A stretch of DNA of 64,000 nucleotides from Burkholderia pyrrocinia (GTDB taxonomy: Bacteria > Pseudomonadota > Gammaproteobacteria > Burkholderiales > Burkholderiaceae), in assembly GCF_018417535.1 (NCBI RefSeq), contig NZ_CP070977.1:2914001-2978000 (forward strand), read 5' to 3'. A program made the translations under genes and the position numbers. Below, one piece after another: positions 45,876 to 54,262 of the stretch. The notes under the pieces are model-generated. The model was given only the letters and a program-made list of their open reading frames with translations, was not told where the DNA came from and searched no databases. Position 1 is the first letter of the stretch, and every line of letters starts with the position of its first letter.

Positions 45876-46542
45876 GATTCCCCCGTTAAAGAGCTTTGCT
45901 TTGGCCATTCGTGTTATGGAAACGTTTGCTCGATCAGAGCGCTCTTGGCGCGCAGCCGGCTCGTTTATAGTCTTACAGGGCGAATTTTGGCCAAACGGCA
46001 TTTATGCCGGTATCAGCGAAGTGGCGTATGCCGTGCAGGATTTGTCTGTAAACCGTGTAGGAATTTTTCCGACAAGGCGAATTGAAAGCGGCAATCGGGA
46101 AAGCGGGTGACAGCACGGATTCGGCTGCGATCGGTCCGACGGCCGCCGCACAGTGGCGGAAGGCGTGCCGGCAAGGCTGCCGACAATCGGATCGGTAAAA
46201 ATTATAGTGGTTTTTCACGATGGCGCAACAATAGTTGCGGCTATCTCGATTTATGTTTCCGCACCCTTTTTCTCGGGGTTTTCGCGTATTTCATCGTGTA
46301 ACAAGCCTTAAGTGTTTGAAAAAACACTCGAACCCTACAGGGCGATATCGATAATGGACTCCAATGGGCGGCGGCGCGAGCCGTGCCGGCCCGCCCCGCA
46401 GCTTGCCGTCCGGCGCCCCGCGCACCCCGCCCAGGGCCCCGCCACGTACCGCCAACCGCGTGTGTCGGCAAGTTCCGCAACCTTGTAAGGGAACCGCAGC
46501 GGCGCCGCAACGCCCACCCGGATCGACTCAGGAGAACACCCC
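45876..46542. other. Regulatory region between flhDC and the GT4 gene
   Basis: A 667-bp divergent spacer without a credible gene. It is less GC-rich between 45990 and 46340. It must contain the flhD promoter and probably binding sites for global regulators. Hairpin-like elements are GCAAC/GTTGC near 46225 and AGTGTTT/AAACACT at 46311-46328. Confidence 0.4.
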
Positions 46543-47607
46543 ATGCGAATTGCCCAGATCGCGCCGCTTTACGAAGCCGTCCCGCCGAAACTCTACGGCG
46601 GCACCGAGCGTGTCGTGTCCTACCTCACCGAGGCGCTCGTCGAACTCGGGCACGACGTGACGCTGTTCGCCAGCGGCGACTCCGTCACGTCGGCCCGCCT
46701 CGAGGCGGCCTGGCCGCGCGCACTGCGGCTCGACCCGTCGATCCGCGATTCGATGGCGCCCCACATGCGGCTCCTCGAGCAGGTCGCCCGCGTCGCGCAC
46801 GAATTCGACGTGCTGCACTTCCACCTCGACTACCTGCCGTTCCCGCTGATGTCGCGCCTCGACACGCCGTACGTGACGACGCTGCACGGCCGCCTCGACC
46901 TGCCGGAACTGCAGCCCGTGTTCGACGCGTTCCCGGACGCGCCGGTCGTGTCGATCTCGAACAACCAGCGCAAGCCGCTGCCGCAGGCCGCGTGGGCCGG
47001 CACCGTGTACCACGGGCTGCCCGACACGCTGCTCACGCCGCGGCCGGGCGTGAAACCCGAATACCTCGCGTTCCTCGGCCGGATCTGTCCCGAAAAGCGC
47101 GTCGACACGGCGATCCGGATCGCCGCGCAAAGCGGGCTGCCGCTGAAGATCGCCGCGAAGGTCGACAAGGCCGACGCCGACTACTTCAAGGACGTGATCG
47201 AGCCGCTGCTCGGCCAGGCGCACGTCGAATTCATCGGCGAGATCAACGAAGCGCAAAAGCCCGCGTTCCTGTCCGGTGCGAAGGCGCTGCTGTTCCCGAT
47301 CGACTGGCCGGAGCCGTTCGGCCTCGTGATGATCGAGGCGATGGCCTGCGGCACGCCGGTCGTCGCGTTCAACCGCGGCTCGGTGCCGGAAGTGATCGAG
47401 GACGGCGTGACCGGCTTCATCGTCGAGGACGTGCAGGGCGCGGTCGGCGCGCTGCACCGGATCGACAGCCTGTCGCGCACCGCGATCCGCGAACGTTTCG
47501 ATACGCGTTTCAGCTCGAAGGCAATGGCGCGGCGTTATGTCGAAACTTACGAATCGCTTTGCACGGCGACCAAGCAACCGGCATTGCGCCGGGTCGCGGG
47601 CGCCTGA
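46543..47607 (+). CDS. Glycosyltransferase family 4 protein
   Basis: A 354-aa GT-B enzyme. The N-terminal domain begins MRIAQIAPLYEAVPPK LYGGTERV; the C-terminal donor site has FLGRICPEKRVD and the EX7E-type stretch PEPFGLVMIEAMACGTPVVAF. Retaining transfer from a nucleotide sugar is expected. It is divergent from flhDC. GGAG lies before the ATG at 46543. The acceptor is unknown. Confidence 0.85.
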   Translation: MRIAQIAPLYEAVPPKLYGGTERVVSYLTEALVELGHDVTLFASGDSVTSARLEAAWPRALRLDPSIRDSMAPHMRLLEQVARVAHEFDVLHFHLDYLPFPLMSRLDTPYVTTLHGRLDLPELQPVFDAFPDAPVVSISNNQRKPLPQAAWAGTVYHGLPDTLLTPRPGVKPEYLAFLGRICPEKRVDTAIRIAAQSGLPLKIAAKVDKADADYFKDVIEPLLGQAHVEFIGEINEAQKPAFLSGAKALLFPIDWPEPFGLVMIEAMACGTPVVAFNRGSVPEVIEDGVTGFIVEDVQGAVGALHRIDSLSRTAIRERFDTRFSSKAMARRYVETYESLCTATKQPALRRVAGA

Positions 47608-47674
47608 CGCGGAAATCCGCGCGGAAATATTCCGTAAAATCCACGCCGAAATCGGCGCGCAAAACCGCAAAACA

Positions 47675-47703
47675 AAAGAGCCGCATCGACGATGCGGCTC
47701 TTT
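47675..47703 (-). terminator. Terminator between the GT4 and second H-NS genes
   Basis: AAAGAGCCGCATCG (47675-47688) pairs with the complement at 47690-47703. A-rich and T-rich ends suit both strands. Confidence 0.7.
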
Positions 47704-47718
47704 CCATTTGGCTTCCAG

Positions 47719-48015
47719 TCATTCGATCACGAAACGATCGCGGTTTTTCCCGACGATCCAATTCGGCGGTTTGCCGCGCCCGCTCCAGGTCGCGCCCGAC
47801 TTCGGATCGCGGTATTTCGGGGGCAGCGGCGCCTTCTTCGGCGGGCGGCCGCGCCGCGCCCGCTCCGCGAAGCCCAGGTCCTGGGCCGTCAGGCCGTATT
47901 CGGCAATCATCCGCTGGACGTCGGCAATCACCGCCGCCACTTCCTGGCGGCGCACATCGTCCGCCTGGGCCTGCAGATCGGCGATCTGCGCCTTGAGTTT
48001 CGCGTATTGAGACAT
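47719..48015 (-). CDS. H-NS family nucleoid protein (second copy)
   Basis: A 98-aa paralogue of the protein at 12460. Coiled coil at 1-50 (LKAQIADLQAQADDVRRQE), linker with RRGRPPKKAPLPPKYRD, and motif TWSGRGKPPNWI. The ATG at 48015 starts MSQYAKLKAQ; an upstream in-frame ATG adds a basic leader without similarity. The AT-rich leader on its left resembles that of the first copy. Confidence 0.88.
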   Translation of the reverse strand: MSQYAKLKAQIADLQAQADDVRRQEVAAVIADVQRMIAEYGLTAQDLGFAERARRGRPPKKAPLPPKYRDPKSGATWSGRGKPPNWIVGKNRDRFVIE

Positions 48016-48314
48016 TTTTCGACTCCCTTTTTCGATGATGCGGCCCCGGCGAACCCGGCCGGGACACAAACATCCGTTACGTCATCCGCACTGCCGCCCT
48101 GCCCTTCGAAATAAATACTGTCATCTTTAACCGATTCGGCTATATCGAGAATGCGGGCTTATTCTAATAAAAGGCATTCGTCAGCCATTCAAATTTAACA
48201 ATCGTTGACCCTCCCGGACCCGATTCATTTCCTATAATCCAGACCAATTCGGGCGATGGAATAAATTCGTCGTGTCGTCCGGTTGTCTTCAATCCACTTG
48301 AACAAGGTCCTTAC

Positions 48315-49055
48315 ATGAATCTTTCTCAGCGTCTCGCTGCAGAGGTATTCGGCACGTTCTGGCTGGTGCTCGGCGGGTGCGGAAGCGCCGTGCTGGCCGC
48401 CGCCTTTCCGGGCCTCGGCATCGGCTTTGCCGGCGTCGCACTTGCCTTTGGCCTGACCGTGCTGACGATGGCATTCGCGATCGGCCACATTTCGGGCTGC
48501 CACCTGAATCCGGCGGTGAGCGTCGGCCTGACGGTCGCCGGCCGCTTCCCGGCACGCGATCTCGCGCCGTACATCGTCGCGCAGGTTGTCGGCGCAACGC
48601 TCGGCGCGTTCGTGCTGTACCTGATCGCGACCGGCAAGCCGGGCTTCGACGTCGTCGGCAGCGGCTTTGCGACGAACGGCTTCGGCGAGCGCTCGCCCGG
48701 CCACTACTCGCTGGCCGCGGCGTTCATCTGCGAAGTCGTGATGACGGGCTTCTTCCTGTTCGTGATCCTCGGCGCGACCGACAAGCGCGCGCCGGCCGGC
48801 TTTGCGCCGATCGCGATCGGCCTGTGCCTGACGCTGATTCACCTGATCTCGATTCCGGTCACCAACACGTCGGTGAACCCGGCGCGCTCGACCGGCCCGG
48901 CGCTGTTCGTCGGCGGCGACGCGATCGGCCAACTCTGGCTGTTCTGGGTCGCGCCGATCATCGGTGCGGTACTCGCAGGGATCGTCTACCCGCTGGTCGC
49001 GGGGCGTGACAACGCCGTCGACCTGCTGCCGGCATCGGCTCGCACAAGCGAATAA
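48315..49055 (+). CDS. aqpZ: Aquaporin Z
   Basis: A 246-aa six-helix water channel. Both NPA boxes are present: HLNPAVSV (Asn65) and [27 protein letters not shown], with the selectivity-filter histidine and arginine, indicates a water-selective channel. Length and ends match AqpZ. A strong terminator follows. Confidence 0.95.
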   Translation: MNLSQRLAAEVFGTFWLVLGGCGSAVLAAAFPGLGIGFAGVALAFGLTVLTMAFAIGHISGCHLNPAVSVGLTVAGRFPARDLAPYIVAQVVGATLGAFVLYLIATGKPGFDVVGSGFATNGFGERSPGHYSLAAAFICEVVMTGFFLFVILGATDKRAPAGFAPIAIGLCLTLIHLISIPVTNTSVNPARSTGPALFVGGDAIGQLWLFWVAPIIGAVLAGIVYPLVAGRDNAVDLLPASARTSE

Positions 49056-49126
49056 AACACTACGGGGTCGCGCGAGCAGAGCAGCGAGCCTCACGCTGTC
49101 CAAGAACATCGAGGCAGGCAATTTCG

Positions 49127-49151
49127 ACGGGCGCCACTGGCGCCCGTTTTT
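49127..49151 (+). terminator. Intrinsic terminator of aqpZ
   Basis: ACGGGCGCC (49127-49135) and GGCGCCCGT (49139-49147) with a 3-base loop, followed by T residues. Confidence 0.85.
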
Positions 49152-49186
49152 CATTGCTGCCCGGAAAGCGTGCTCGGACAGGTCGC

Positions 49187-50011
49187 TCAGGAAGCGGCGA
49201 CGTTGTCCGCGAGCGAGAACAGCGAGCGCAGGTGGCGGGCGACGCCCGCATCGAAGTTGTTGCCGATCCGCGGGATGTGCGGCAGCCGTGCGATCAGGTC
49301 GGGGTTCGCGTTGTTCATCATGAACGCGTGACCGGCGGTTTCGAGCAGGTCGATGTCGTTCATGTTGTCGCCGAACGCGATGCAGTGGCCGGTATCGACG
49401 CCAAGCCGCGCGAGCACGGTGCGCAGCGCGCGCCCCTTCGACACGTTCGCGGTCATCACTTCGAGACAGTCGGGCAGCGAGTACGTGACGTACAGCGCAT
49501 CGCCGAACCGCACGCGCATCTGCTCGGCGACCACCGCCAGATCGGTCGGCTCGCCGATATACAGCACCTTCGCGATGTCCGCGCCGTCGTGCGCGGGCAT
49601 GTCGACCACGTCGTACCGGAAGCCCGAATCCTGGTGGAATTCGAGCAGGTGCGGCGCATCGCGGTCGATCAGCCAGCCCTGGTCGGTGAACAGGTTGACG
49701 ATCACGCGGCCGTGCGCGCCGACGACGTCCGGCTGCACGAGGCCGCGGACGATCGCGGGATCGATGTCCTGCGCGTGGATCGTCGTGTCGTCCGGCGCAT
49801 GCACGCGCGCACCGTTCGACGTGATCAGGTACGGCCGGATGCCGAGTACATCGCGAATGCCCGCGACGTCCGCGTAATGGCGCCCGGTGGCGATCACGAA
49901 CTGCAGGCCGTCGCGCTCGAGCCGGCGGACGGTGTCGATCGTGTACGGGTCGAGTTGGTGGTCGCTGTTCAGCAGGGTACCGTCGAGATCGGTGGCGATG
50001 ACTTTGTACAT
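49187..50011 (-). CDS. Cof-type HAD-superfamily phosphatase
   Basis: A 274-aa HAD hydrolase, Cof/YidA type IIB. Motif I is DLDGTLLNSD (Asp8, Asp10), motif III lysine in NVSKGRAL, and motif IV GDNMNDIDLL. The cap domain lies at ~85-190. Such enzymes dephosphorylate sugar phosphates or similar metabolites; substrate not inferable. Confidence 0.9.
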   Translation of the reverse strand: MYKVIATDLDGTLLNSDHQLDPYTIDTVRRLERDGLQFVIATGRHYADVAGIRDVLGIRPYLITSNGARVHAPDDTTIHAQDIDPAIVRGLVQPDVVGAHGRVIVNLFTDQGWLIDRDAPHLLEFHQDSGFRYDVVDMPAHDGADIAKVLYIGEPTDLAVVAEQMRVRFGDALYVTYSLPDCLEVMTANVSKGRALRTVLARLGVDTGHCIAFGDNMNDIDLLETAGHAFMMNNANPDLIARLPHIPRIGNNFDAGVARHLRSLFSLADNVAAS

Positions 50012-50124
50012 GGGACGGAAGAATGGCGCTCAGGGCTCTGCGGAACGGCCATTCTAACGTCGTGCCCGGCTGCGCGCCGGGCGGTTCCCGGGCAAGCGCC
50101 GCCTGCGGCGCTGCTTCGGCGCAA

Positions 50125-50168
50125 CTTCAACACGCCTTCAACACGCCTTCGACACGCCTTCAACCGCC
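50125..50168. repeat. 11-bp tandem repeat, four copies
   Basis: CTTCAACACGC starts at 50125 and 50136, a one-base variant at 50147 and a partial one at 50158. The last copy covers the stop codon of the kinase gene. Confidence 0.75.
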
Positions 50169-51041
50169 TTCCGCCGCACGCAGCGCCTGCAGCGCGAGCC
50201 GCAGCGCGCCGTGCGCGGAATCGTCGAGCGGCGCGCGCAGCCGCGCGGCGTGGCGCGCCGGCACGGCCGGCGCGAGCGCGTCCGCGAGCCCGCCGCACAG
50301 CGCCACCGGCAGCGCCTGCTGCGGATCGAGCGCGTCGATCATCTTGCCGATCTCGTCGCCGGCCTGCGCGATCAGCGCGCCTGCGACCGGATGCGAGCGG
50401 TGCGCGAACACGATCGGCGCGAGCCGCGCGTAGATCGTCTGGTTCGCATCGCACGACCACTGGACGAGCGCGTCGCGATCCTGCGCGCCCGTTTCCGCGA
50501 GCAGCGCGTCGGCGAACGCGTCGCGCGGCACGCGGCCGTCGAGCGCCTGTTGCGCGTACGCAAGCGCGCGCACGCCGAGCCACGCGCCGCTCGCCTCGTC
50601 GCCGGACGGAAAGCCGAAGCCGCCCGCGATCCGACACGCGCCGCCCGCATCGAGCGCCGCCGCGATGCTACCGGTGCCGAGCGCGACGATGAGCCCCGGT
50701 GCGCCGCCATGCGCGCCGACGACCGTCGTATACGCGTCGCTCTCGATCGCGAGCGCGCCGAGCGGCGCCTGCGCGCGGAACGCGGCGAGCCACGCCGCAT
50801 TGTTGACGCCCGCGAGCCCGCAGCCGAGCGCGCACTGCGACCACTCGAACGCGAAACCGGCCTGCGTGAACGCATCCGCGCAGGCCGCGCCGATCGATGC
50901 CCACGCGCGCTCGATGCCGAGACCGAGCCCCGACGGGCCGCCGCGCCCCTGCGCGAGCTCGCGCCCGTGCCGGTCGGCCAGCACCGCGCGCGTGCCCGTG
51001 CCGCCGCCGTCGATGCCGATCGCAAAAAGTAATGCCGCCAT
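50160..51041 (-). CDS. BadF/BadG-type N-acetylglucosamine (glucosamine) kinase-like protein
   Basis: A 293-aa ASKHA-fold kinase. The phosphate-1 loop is IGIDGGGTGTRAVL, phosphate-2 LIVALGTGSIAA, and the adenosine loop VALCGGLADAL. GGFGFPSGDEASGAWLG is typical of bacterial GlcNAc/GlcN kinases (GspK). A role in amino-sugar salvage is inferred. The 3' end runs into an 11-bp tandem repeat. Confidence 0.8.
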   Translation of the reverse strand: MAALLFAIGIDGGGTGTRAVLADRHGRELAQGRGGPSGLGLGIERAWASIGAACADAFTQAGFAFEWSQCALGCGLAGVNNAAWLAAFRAQAPLGALAIESDAYTTVVGAHGGAPGLIVALGTGSIAAALDAGGACRIAGGFGFPSGDEASGAWLGVRALAYAQQALDGRVPRDAFADALLAETGAQDRDALVQWSCDANQTIYARLAPIVFAHRSHPVAGALIAQAGDEIGKMIDALDPQQALPVALCGGLADALAPAVPARHAARLRAPLDDSAHGALRLALQALRAAEGG

Positions 51042-51183
51042 GCCTTCATCCCGCTGATTCGAACAGGCGCCAAGCTTAACCGGATCGGCGCCGCGCGCCC
51101 ATCTGCCGTTCGGCCGGCTACCCCGCGAAAAGGGCTTCCGCTATGCTGGCGCGATCGAATCGACACTGAAAACGAGGCAAACG

Positions 51184-51786
51184 ATGTCGCAGCGGTGCAA
51201 CTGGGTGAAGACGGAAGCGGACGCTCACTATCACGATACCGAGTGGGGCGTGCCGTCGCACGACGATCGCCACCTGTTCGAAATGCTGATCCTGGAAGGC
51301 GCACAGGCCGGGCTGTCGTGGTCGACGATCCTGAACAAGCGCGCCGGCTATCGCGAAGCGTTCGCGGATTTCGACGTCGACGCCGTCGCGCGCTTCACGC
51401 CGAAGCGCATCGAGAAACTGCTGGAGAACCCCGGCATCGTGCGCAACCGCGCGAAGGTCGAATCGGCGGTGACCAACGCGCGCGCCGTGCAGCGCATCCG
51501 CGACGAACACGGGTCGCTCGCCGCCTTCCTGTGGTCGTTCGTCGGCAACACGTCGGTGCAGAACGCCTGGCAGTCGTACCGCGACGCGCCCGCGTCGACC
51601 GAGCAGTCCGACGCGCTCAGCAAGGCGCTGAAGGCGTACGGCTGCAAGTTCGTCGGTTCGACGATCTGCTATGCGCTGATGCAGGCGACCGGGATGGTCA
51701 ACGATCACGAGGTCGGCTGCCCGTGCCACGCGCAATGCGCGGCGCTCGGCGGCAAGCAGCCGGCACGCCGGCGCAAGGCGGGCTGA
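51184..51786 (+). CDS. tag: DNA-3-methyladenine glycosylase I
   Basis: A 200-aa base-excision repair enzyme removing 3-methyladenine. The zinc-binding start (RCNWV, HDTEWGVP), EGAQAGLSWSTILNKR, and the C-terminal HEVGCPCH are all present. Divergent from the kinase gene. A small hairpin (51805-51824) follows. Confidence 0.95.
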   Translation: MSQRCNWVKTEADAHYHDTEWGVPSHDDRHLFEMLILEGAQAGLSWSTILNKRAGYREAFADFDVDAVARFTPKRIEKLLENPGIVRNRAKVESAVTNARAVQRIRDEHGSLAAFLWSFVGNTSVQNAWQSYRDAPASTEQSDALSKALKAYGCKFVGSTICYALMQATGMVNDHEVGCPCHAQCAALGGKQPARRRKAG

Positions 51787-51834
51787 CAGGCGCCAGCCAT
51801 CACCCGGAGCCTGCATCGGCTCCGCCCCGTCCAC

Positions 51835-52206
51835 TCACCGCGCAGCGCGTGACGACGCCTGCACGACCGAGTGCGCGCTCCGCTCGTCCCGCACGCGCGC
51901 ACTGCGCTTCTTCACCCGGATGCAGATGCCCGCCACGCTCGGCATCGCGATGACGACGCCGAGCACGCTCACCGCGACGCCGGCGATCCGCCCCGAATGC
52001 AGCGGAAACTGCGCCTGCATGAACAGGCCGCCGGGCGGCCCGCGTACGGTGAACCTGAGCGCGAAGATCGACTTCTGAACGACGCGCCGCCGGGCAAAAG
52101 CCGGCGGACGTCGGCCGGCCGGCCCCGCCGCCTTCCCTTCCACCACGGCATCGGGGCTTTCCCGGCCGCCAAAAGCAAAACGGCGGAGCGGCCTCTTTCG
52201 AGGCAC
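51835..52206 (-). pseudogene. Remnant of a PepSY-associated membrane protein (C-terminal end)
   Basis: The minus-strand frame contains FMQAQFPLHSGRIAG then VAVSVLGVVIAMPSVAGICI and RVKKR, very like the last helix of PepSY-domain transport or reductase proteins (LHTGRIxG, helix, RKR). Nothing of the remaining 300+ residues, including the PepSY and heme-type histidines, is visible. The preceding part of the frame is not family-like. I call it a decayed fragment between tag and rpsU. Confidence 0.55.
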
Positions 52207-52218
52207 ACTCCGCCGTTT
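52178..52218 (-). terminator. Terminator of rpsU
   Basis: AAACGGCGGAG (52178-52188) and CTCCGCCGTTT (52208-52218) form an 11-bp stem, with an inner GAGGC pair. Confidence 0.7.
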
Positions 52219-52240
52219 CGCGGCGAACCGTAAGACGCTC

Positions 52241-52453
52241 TTAGTGGAGCTTCTTCGGCAGCATCTGGCTGCGCAGGCGCTTGTGCAGGCGCTTGACGGC
52301 TGCTGCCTTCTTGCGCTTGCGGACTGCGGTCGGCTTTTCGTAAGACTGGCGCTCGCGCAGTTCAGCGATCAGGCCATTTTTTTCGATAGCGCGACGAAAG
52401 CGGCGAATCGCCACTTCGAACGGCTCGTTTTCTTTCAGAAGAATCGTCGTCAT
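52241..52453 (-). CDS. rpsU: 30S ribosomal protein S21
   Basis: A 70-aa ribosomal protein needed for translation initiation. The sequence [19 protein letters not shown] and the basic tail ([15 protein letters not shown]) match S21 in full. Burkholderia often carries more than one rpsU copy; this one is monocistronic. Confidence 0.97.
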   Translation of the reverse strand: MTTILLKENEPFEVAIRRFRRAIEKNGLIAELRERQSYEKPTAVRKRKKAAAVKRLHKRLRSQMLPKKLH

Positions 52454-52854
52454 GTCGTTCCTAAATTGCTTAAACGGTCAAAAACGTAGCGGCCAAGCGC
52501 CACGCACCGGCCATCCGAGCGTCCCCACAACAGGCGAAACGAGCGGAAATACGGCCTCGGAGGCCGGAAAAGAGAGGCGGAAAGCACCGCGAGTACGCTT
52601 CACAACCGCGTGCAGCGCCGCGTTTGACTGCCAGCAGACATGCCGAAAACGGCAAAGGCGTGACAGAAATCTCAATTCAGCCCGCCATCATATCAGGGAA
52701 TCACAGACAAAACCATCCTTTTGTCGATTCCGTGTGCACAGCCTTGCAACTCCGTCGAAGGGCCGGTCTCCGCCCCCGTTAATCGGGCGTCCGACCGGCC
52801 CCGTCCGAAATGACAAAGAAGGATAAAAAATCGGGCCGAATCTCAACTCGGCCC
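52454..52854. other. Leader region between rpsU and fliC with two hairpins
   Basis: No gene. GGGCCGGTC/GACCGGCCC (52760-52801), enclosing an inner CGCCC/GGGCG, and GGGCCGA/TCGGCCC (52833-52854) stand just before the fliC promoter. They might stop read-through into fliC. The rpsU promoter should be at the left. Confidence 0.45.
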
Positions 52855-52881
52855 TCAAGTTTTGTTTTGGTACGCCGAAAT
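52855..52881 (+). promoter_or_regulatory. Sigma-28 promoter of fliC
   Basis: TCAAGTTT (52855-52862), an 11-base spacer and GCCGAAAT (52874-52881) match the FliA consensus at 13 of 16 positions. The fliC ATG lies 92 bases downstream. Confidence 0.8.
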
Positions 52882-52972
52882 CCTGCTCTGAGGCGGCCAG
52901 CAATGAACGAGTGCTTCCGCCGACGCCAAAAACGGCTTCCCAGGGCTTTCGGCTTAAACAGGAGATTTTTCC

Positions 52973-54130
52973 ATGCTCGGAATCAATAGCAACATCAACT
53001 CGCTGGTTGCACAGCAGAACCTCAGCGGCTCGCAAAACGCCCTGTCGCAGGCAATCACCCGCCTGTCGTCTGGCAAGCGCATCAACAGCGCTGCGGACGA
53101 CGCAGCCGGTCTCGCGATCTCGACCCGGATGCAGACGCAGATCAACGGCCTGAACCAGGGCGTGTCGAACGCGAACGACGGCGTGTCGATGATTCAAACG
53201 GCATCGAGCGCACTGTCGTCGCTGACGAACAGCCTGCAGCGTATCCGCCAGCTGGCCGTCCAGGCGTCGACGGGCACGATGTCCACGACCGACCAGGCAG
53301 CACTGCAGCAGGAAGTCTCGCAGCAGATCCAGGAAGTGAACCGTATCGCGTCGCAAACGACGTACAACGGCACGAACATCCTGAACGGCAACGCCGGCAT
53401 CGTGTCGTTCCAGGTCGGCGCGAACGTCGGCCAGACGATCTCGCTGGACCTGAGCCAAAGCATGTCGGCCGCGCAGATCGGCGGCGGCGTCGTGCAGAGC
53501 GGCCAGACGGTCGGCACGGTCACGGGCCTGAGCCTCGACTCCGCCGGCAAGTACACGTCGTCGGGCGCAGCAATCACGGCCGTCAACGTGACGTCGGACG
53601 GCAAGGGCGGCTTCACGTTCACCGACCAGAACGGCACGGCGATCACGGGCGCAACGGCATCGGCAATCTTCACGACGTCGACCGCAGCCGCATCCAACGG
53701 CGCGACCGTCACGCAGATCGCGATCAGCACGAGCGCAACCAGCTCGAGCATGTCGGCAGCGTCGCTCACCGCGATCACGAACGCAGTCGCTCAGATCAAC
53801 GCCGTCAACAAGCCGGCAACGGTGTCGGGCCTCGACATCAGCACGGTCAGCGGCGCCAACGTCGCGATGGTGTCGATCGACAACGCGCTGCAGACGGTGA
53901 ACAACGTGCAGGCAGCACTCGGCGCGGCACAAAACCGCTTCACGGCGATCGCAACGGCGCAGCAGGCAGAATCGACCGACCTGTCGTCGGCACAGTCGCA
54001 GATCACCGACGCGAACTTCGCGCAGGAAACCGCGAACATGTCGAAGAACCAGGTGCTGCAGCAAGCTGGCATCTCGGTGCTCGCACAGGCGAACTCGCTG
54101 CCGCAGCAGGTCCTGAAGCTCCTGCAGTAA
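52973..54130 (+). CDS. fliC: Flagellin
   Basis: A 385-aa filament protein. The conserved D0/D1 ends are present: MLGINSNINSLVAQQNLS and SSGKRINSAADDAAGLAI at the N-terminus; FAQETANMSKNQVLQQAG and SLPQQVLKLLQ at the C-terminus. The variable middle (about 170-290) is Thr/Ser/Ala-rich, offering many O-glycosylation sites. The length fits the short type II flagellin of the B. cepacia complex (long type I proteins are about 500 aa). AGGAG precedes the ATG; a sigma-28 promoter lies upstream. A GC-rich hairpin follows at 54145-54179. Confidence 0.97.
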   Translation: MLGINSNINSLVAQQNLSGSQNALSQAITRLSSGKRINSAADDAAGLAISTRMQTQINGLNQGVSNANDGVSMIQTASSALSSLTNSLQRIRQLAVQASTGTMSTTDQAALQQEVSQQIQEVNRIASQTTYNGTNILNGNAGIVSFQVGANVGQTISLDLSQSMSAAQIGGGVVQSGQTVGTVTGLSLDSAGKYTSSGAAITAVNVTSDGKGGFTFTDQNGTAITGATASAIFTTSTAAASNGATVTQIAISTSATSSSMSAASLTAITNAVAQINAVNKPATVSGLDISTVSGANVAMVSIDNALQTVNNVQAALGAAQNRFTAIATAQQAESTDLSSAQSQITDANFAQETANMSKNQVLQQAGISVLAQANSLPQQVLKLLQ

Positions 54131-54144
54131 TCGCGTAGCAACCG

Positions 54145-54179
54145 GCGGCCGGGCCCCGCGTAACGCGCGGCCCGGCCGC
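54145..54179 (+). terminator. GC-rich hairpin after fliC
   Basis: GCGGCCGGGCC (54145-54155) pairs with GGCCCGGCCGC (54169-54179); no T tract. A second stem CGCGGGGC/GCCCCGCG lies at 54192-54210. These may end or stabilise the abundant fliC mRNA. Confidence 0.5.
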
Positions 54180-54262
54180 GAGCGCTTGGCACGCGGGGCC
54201 TTGCCCCGCGGCCAGGTCTTCACCCAGAACTTCACGGATCATCCGCCGCACGGAGCAATACG

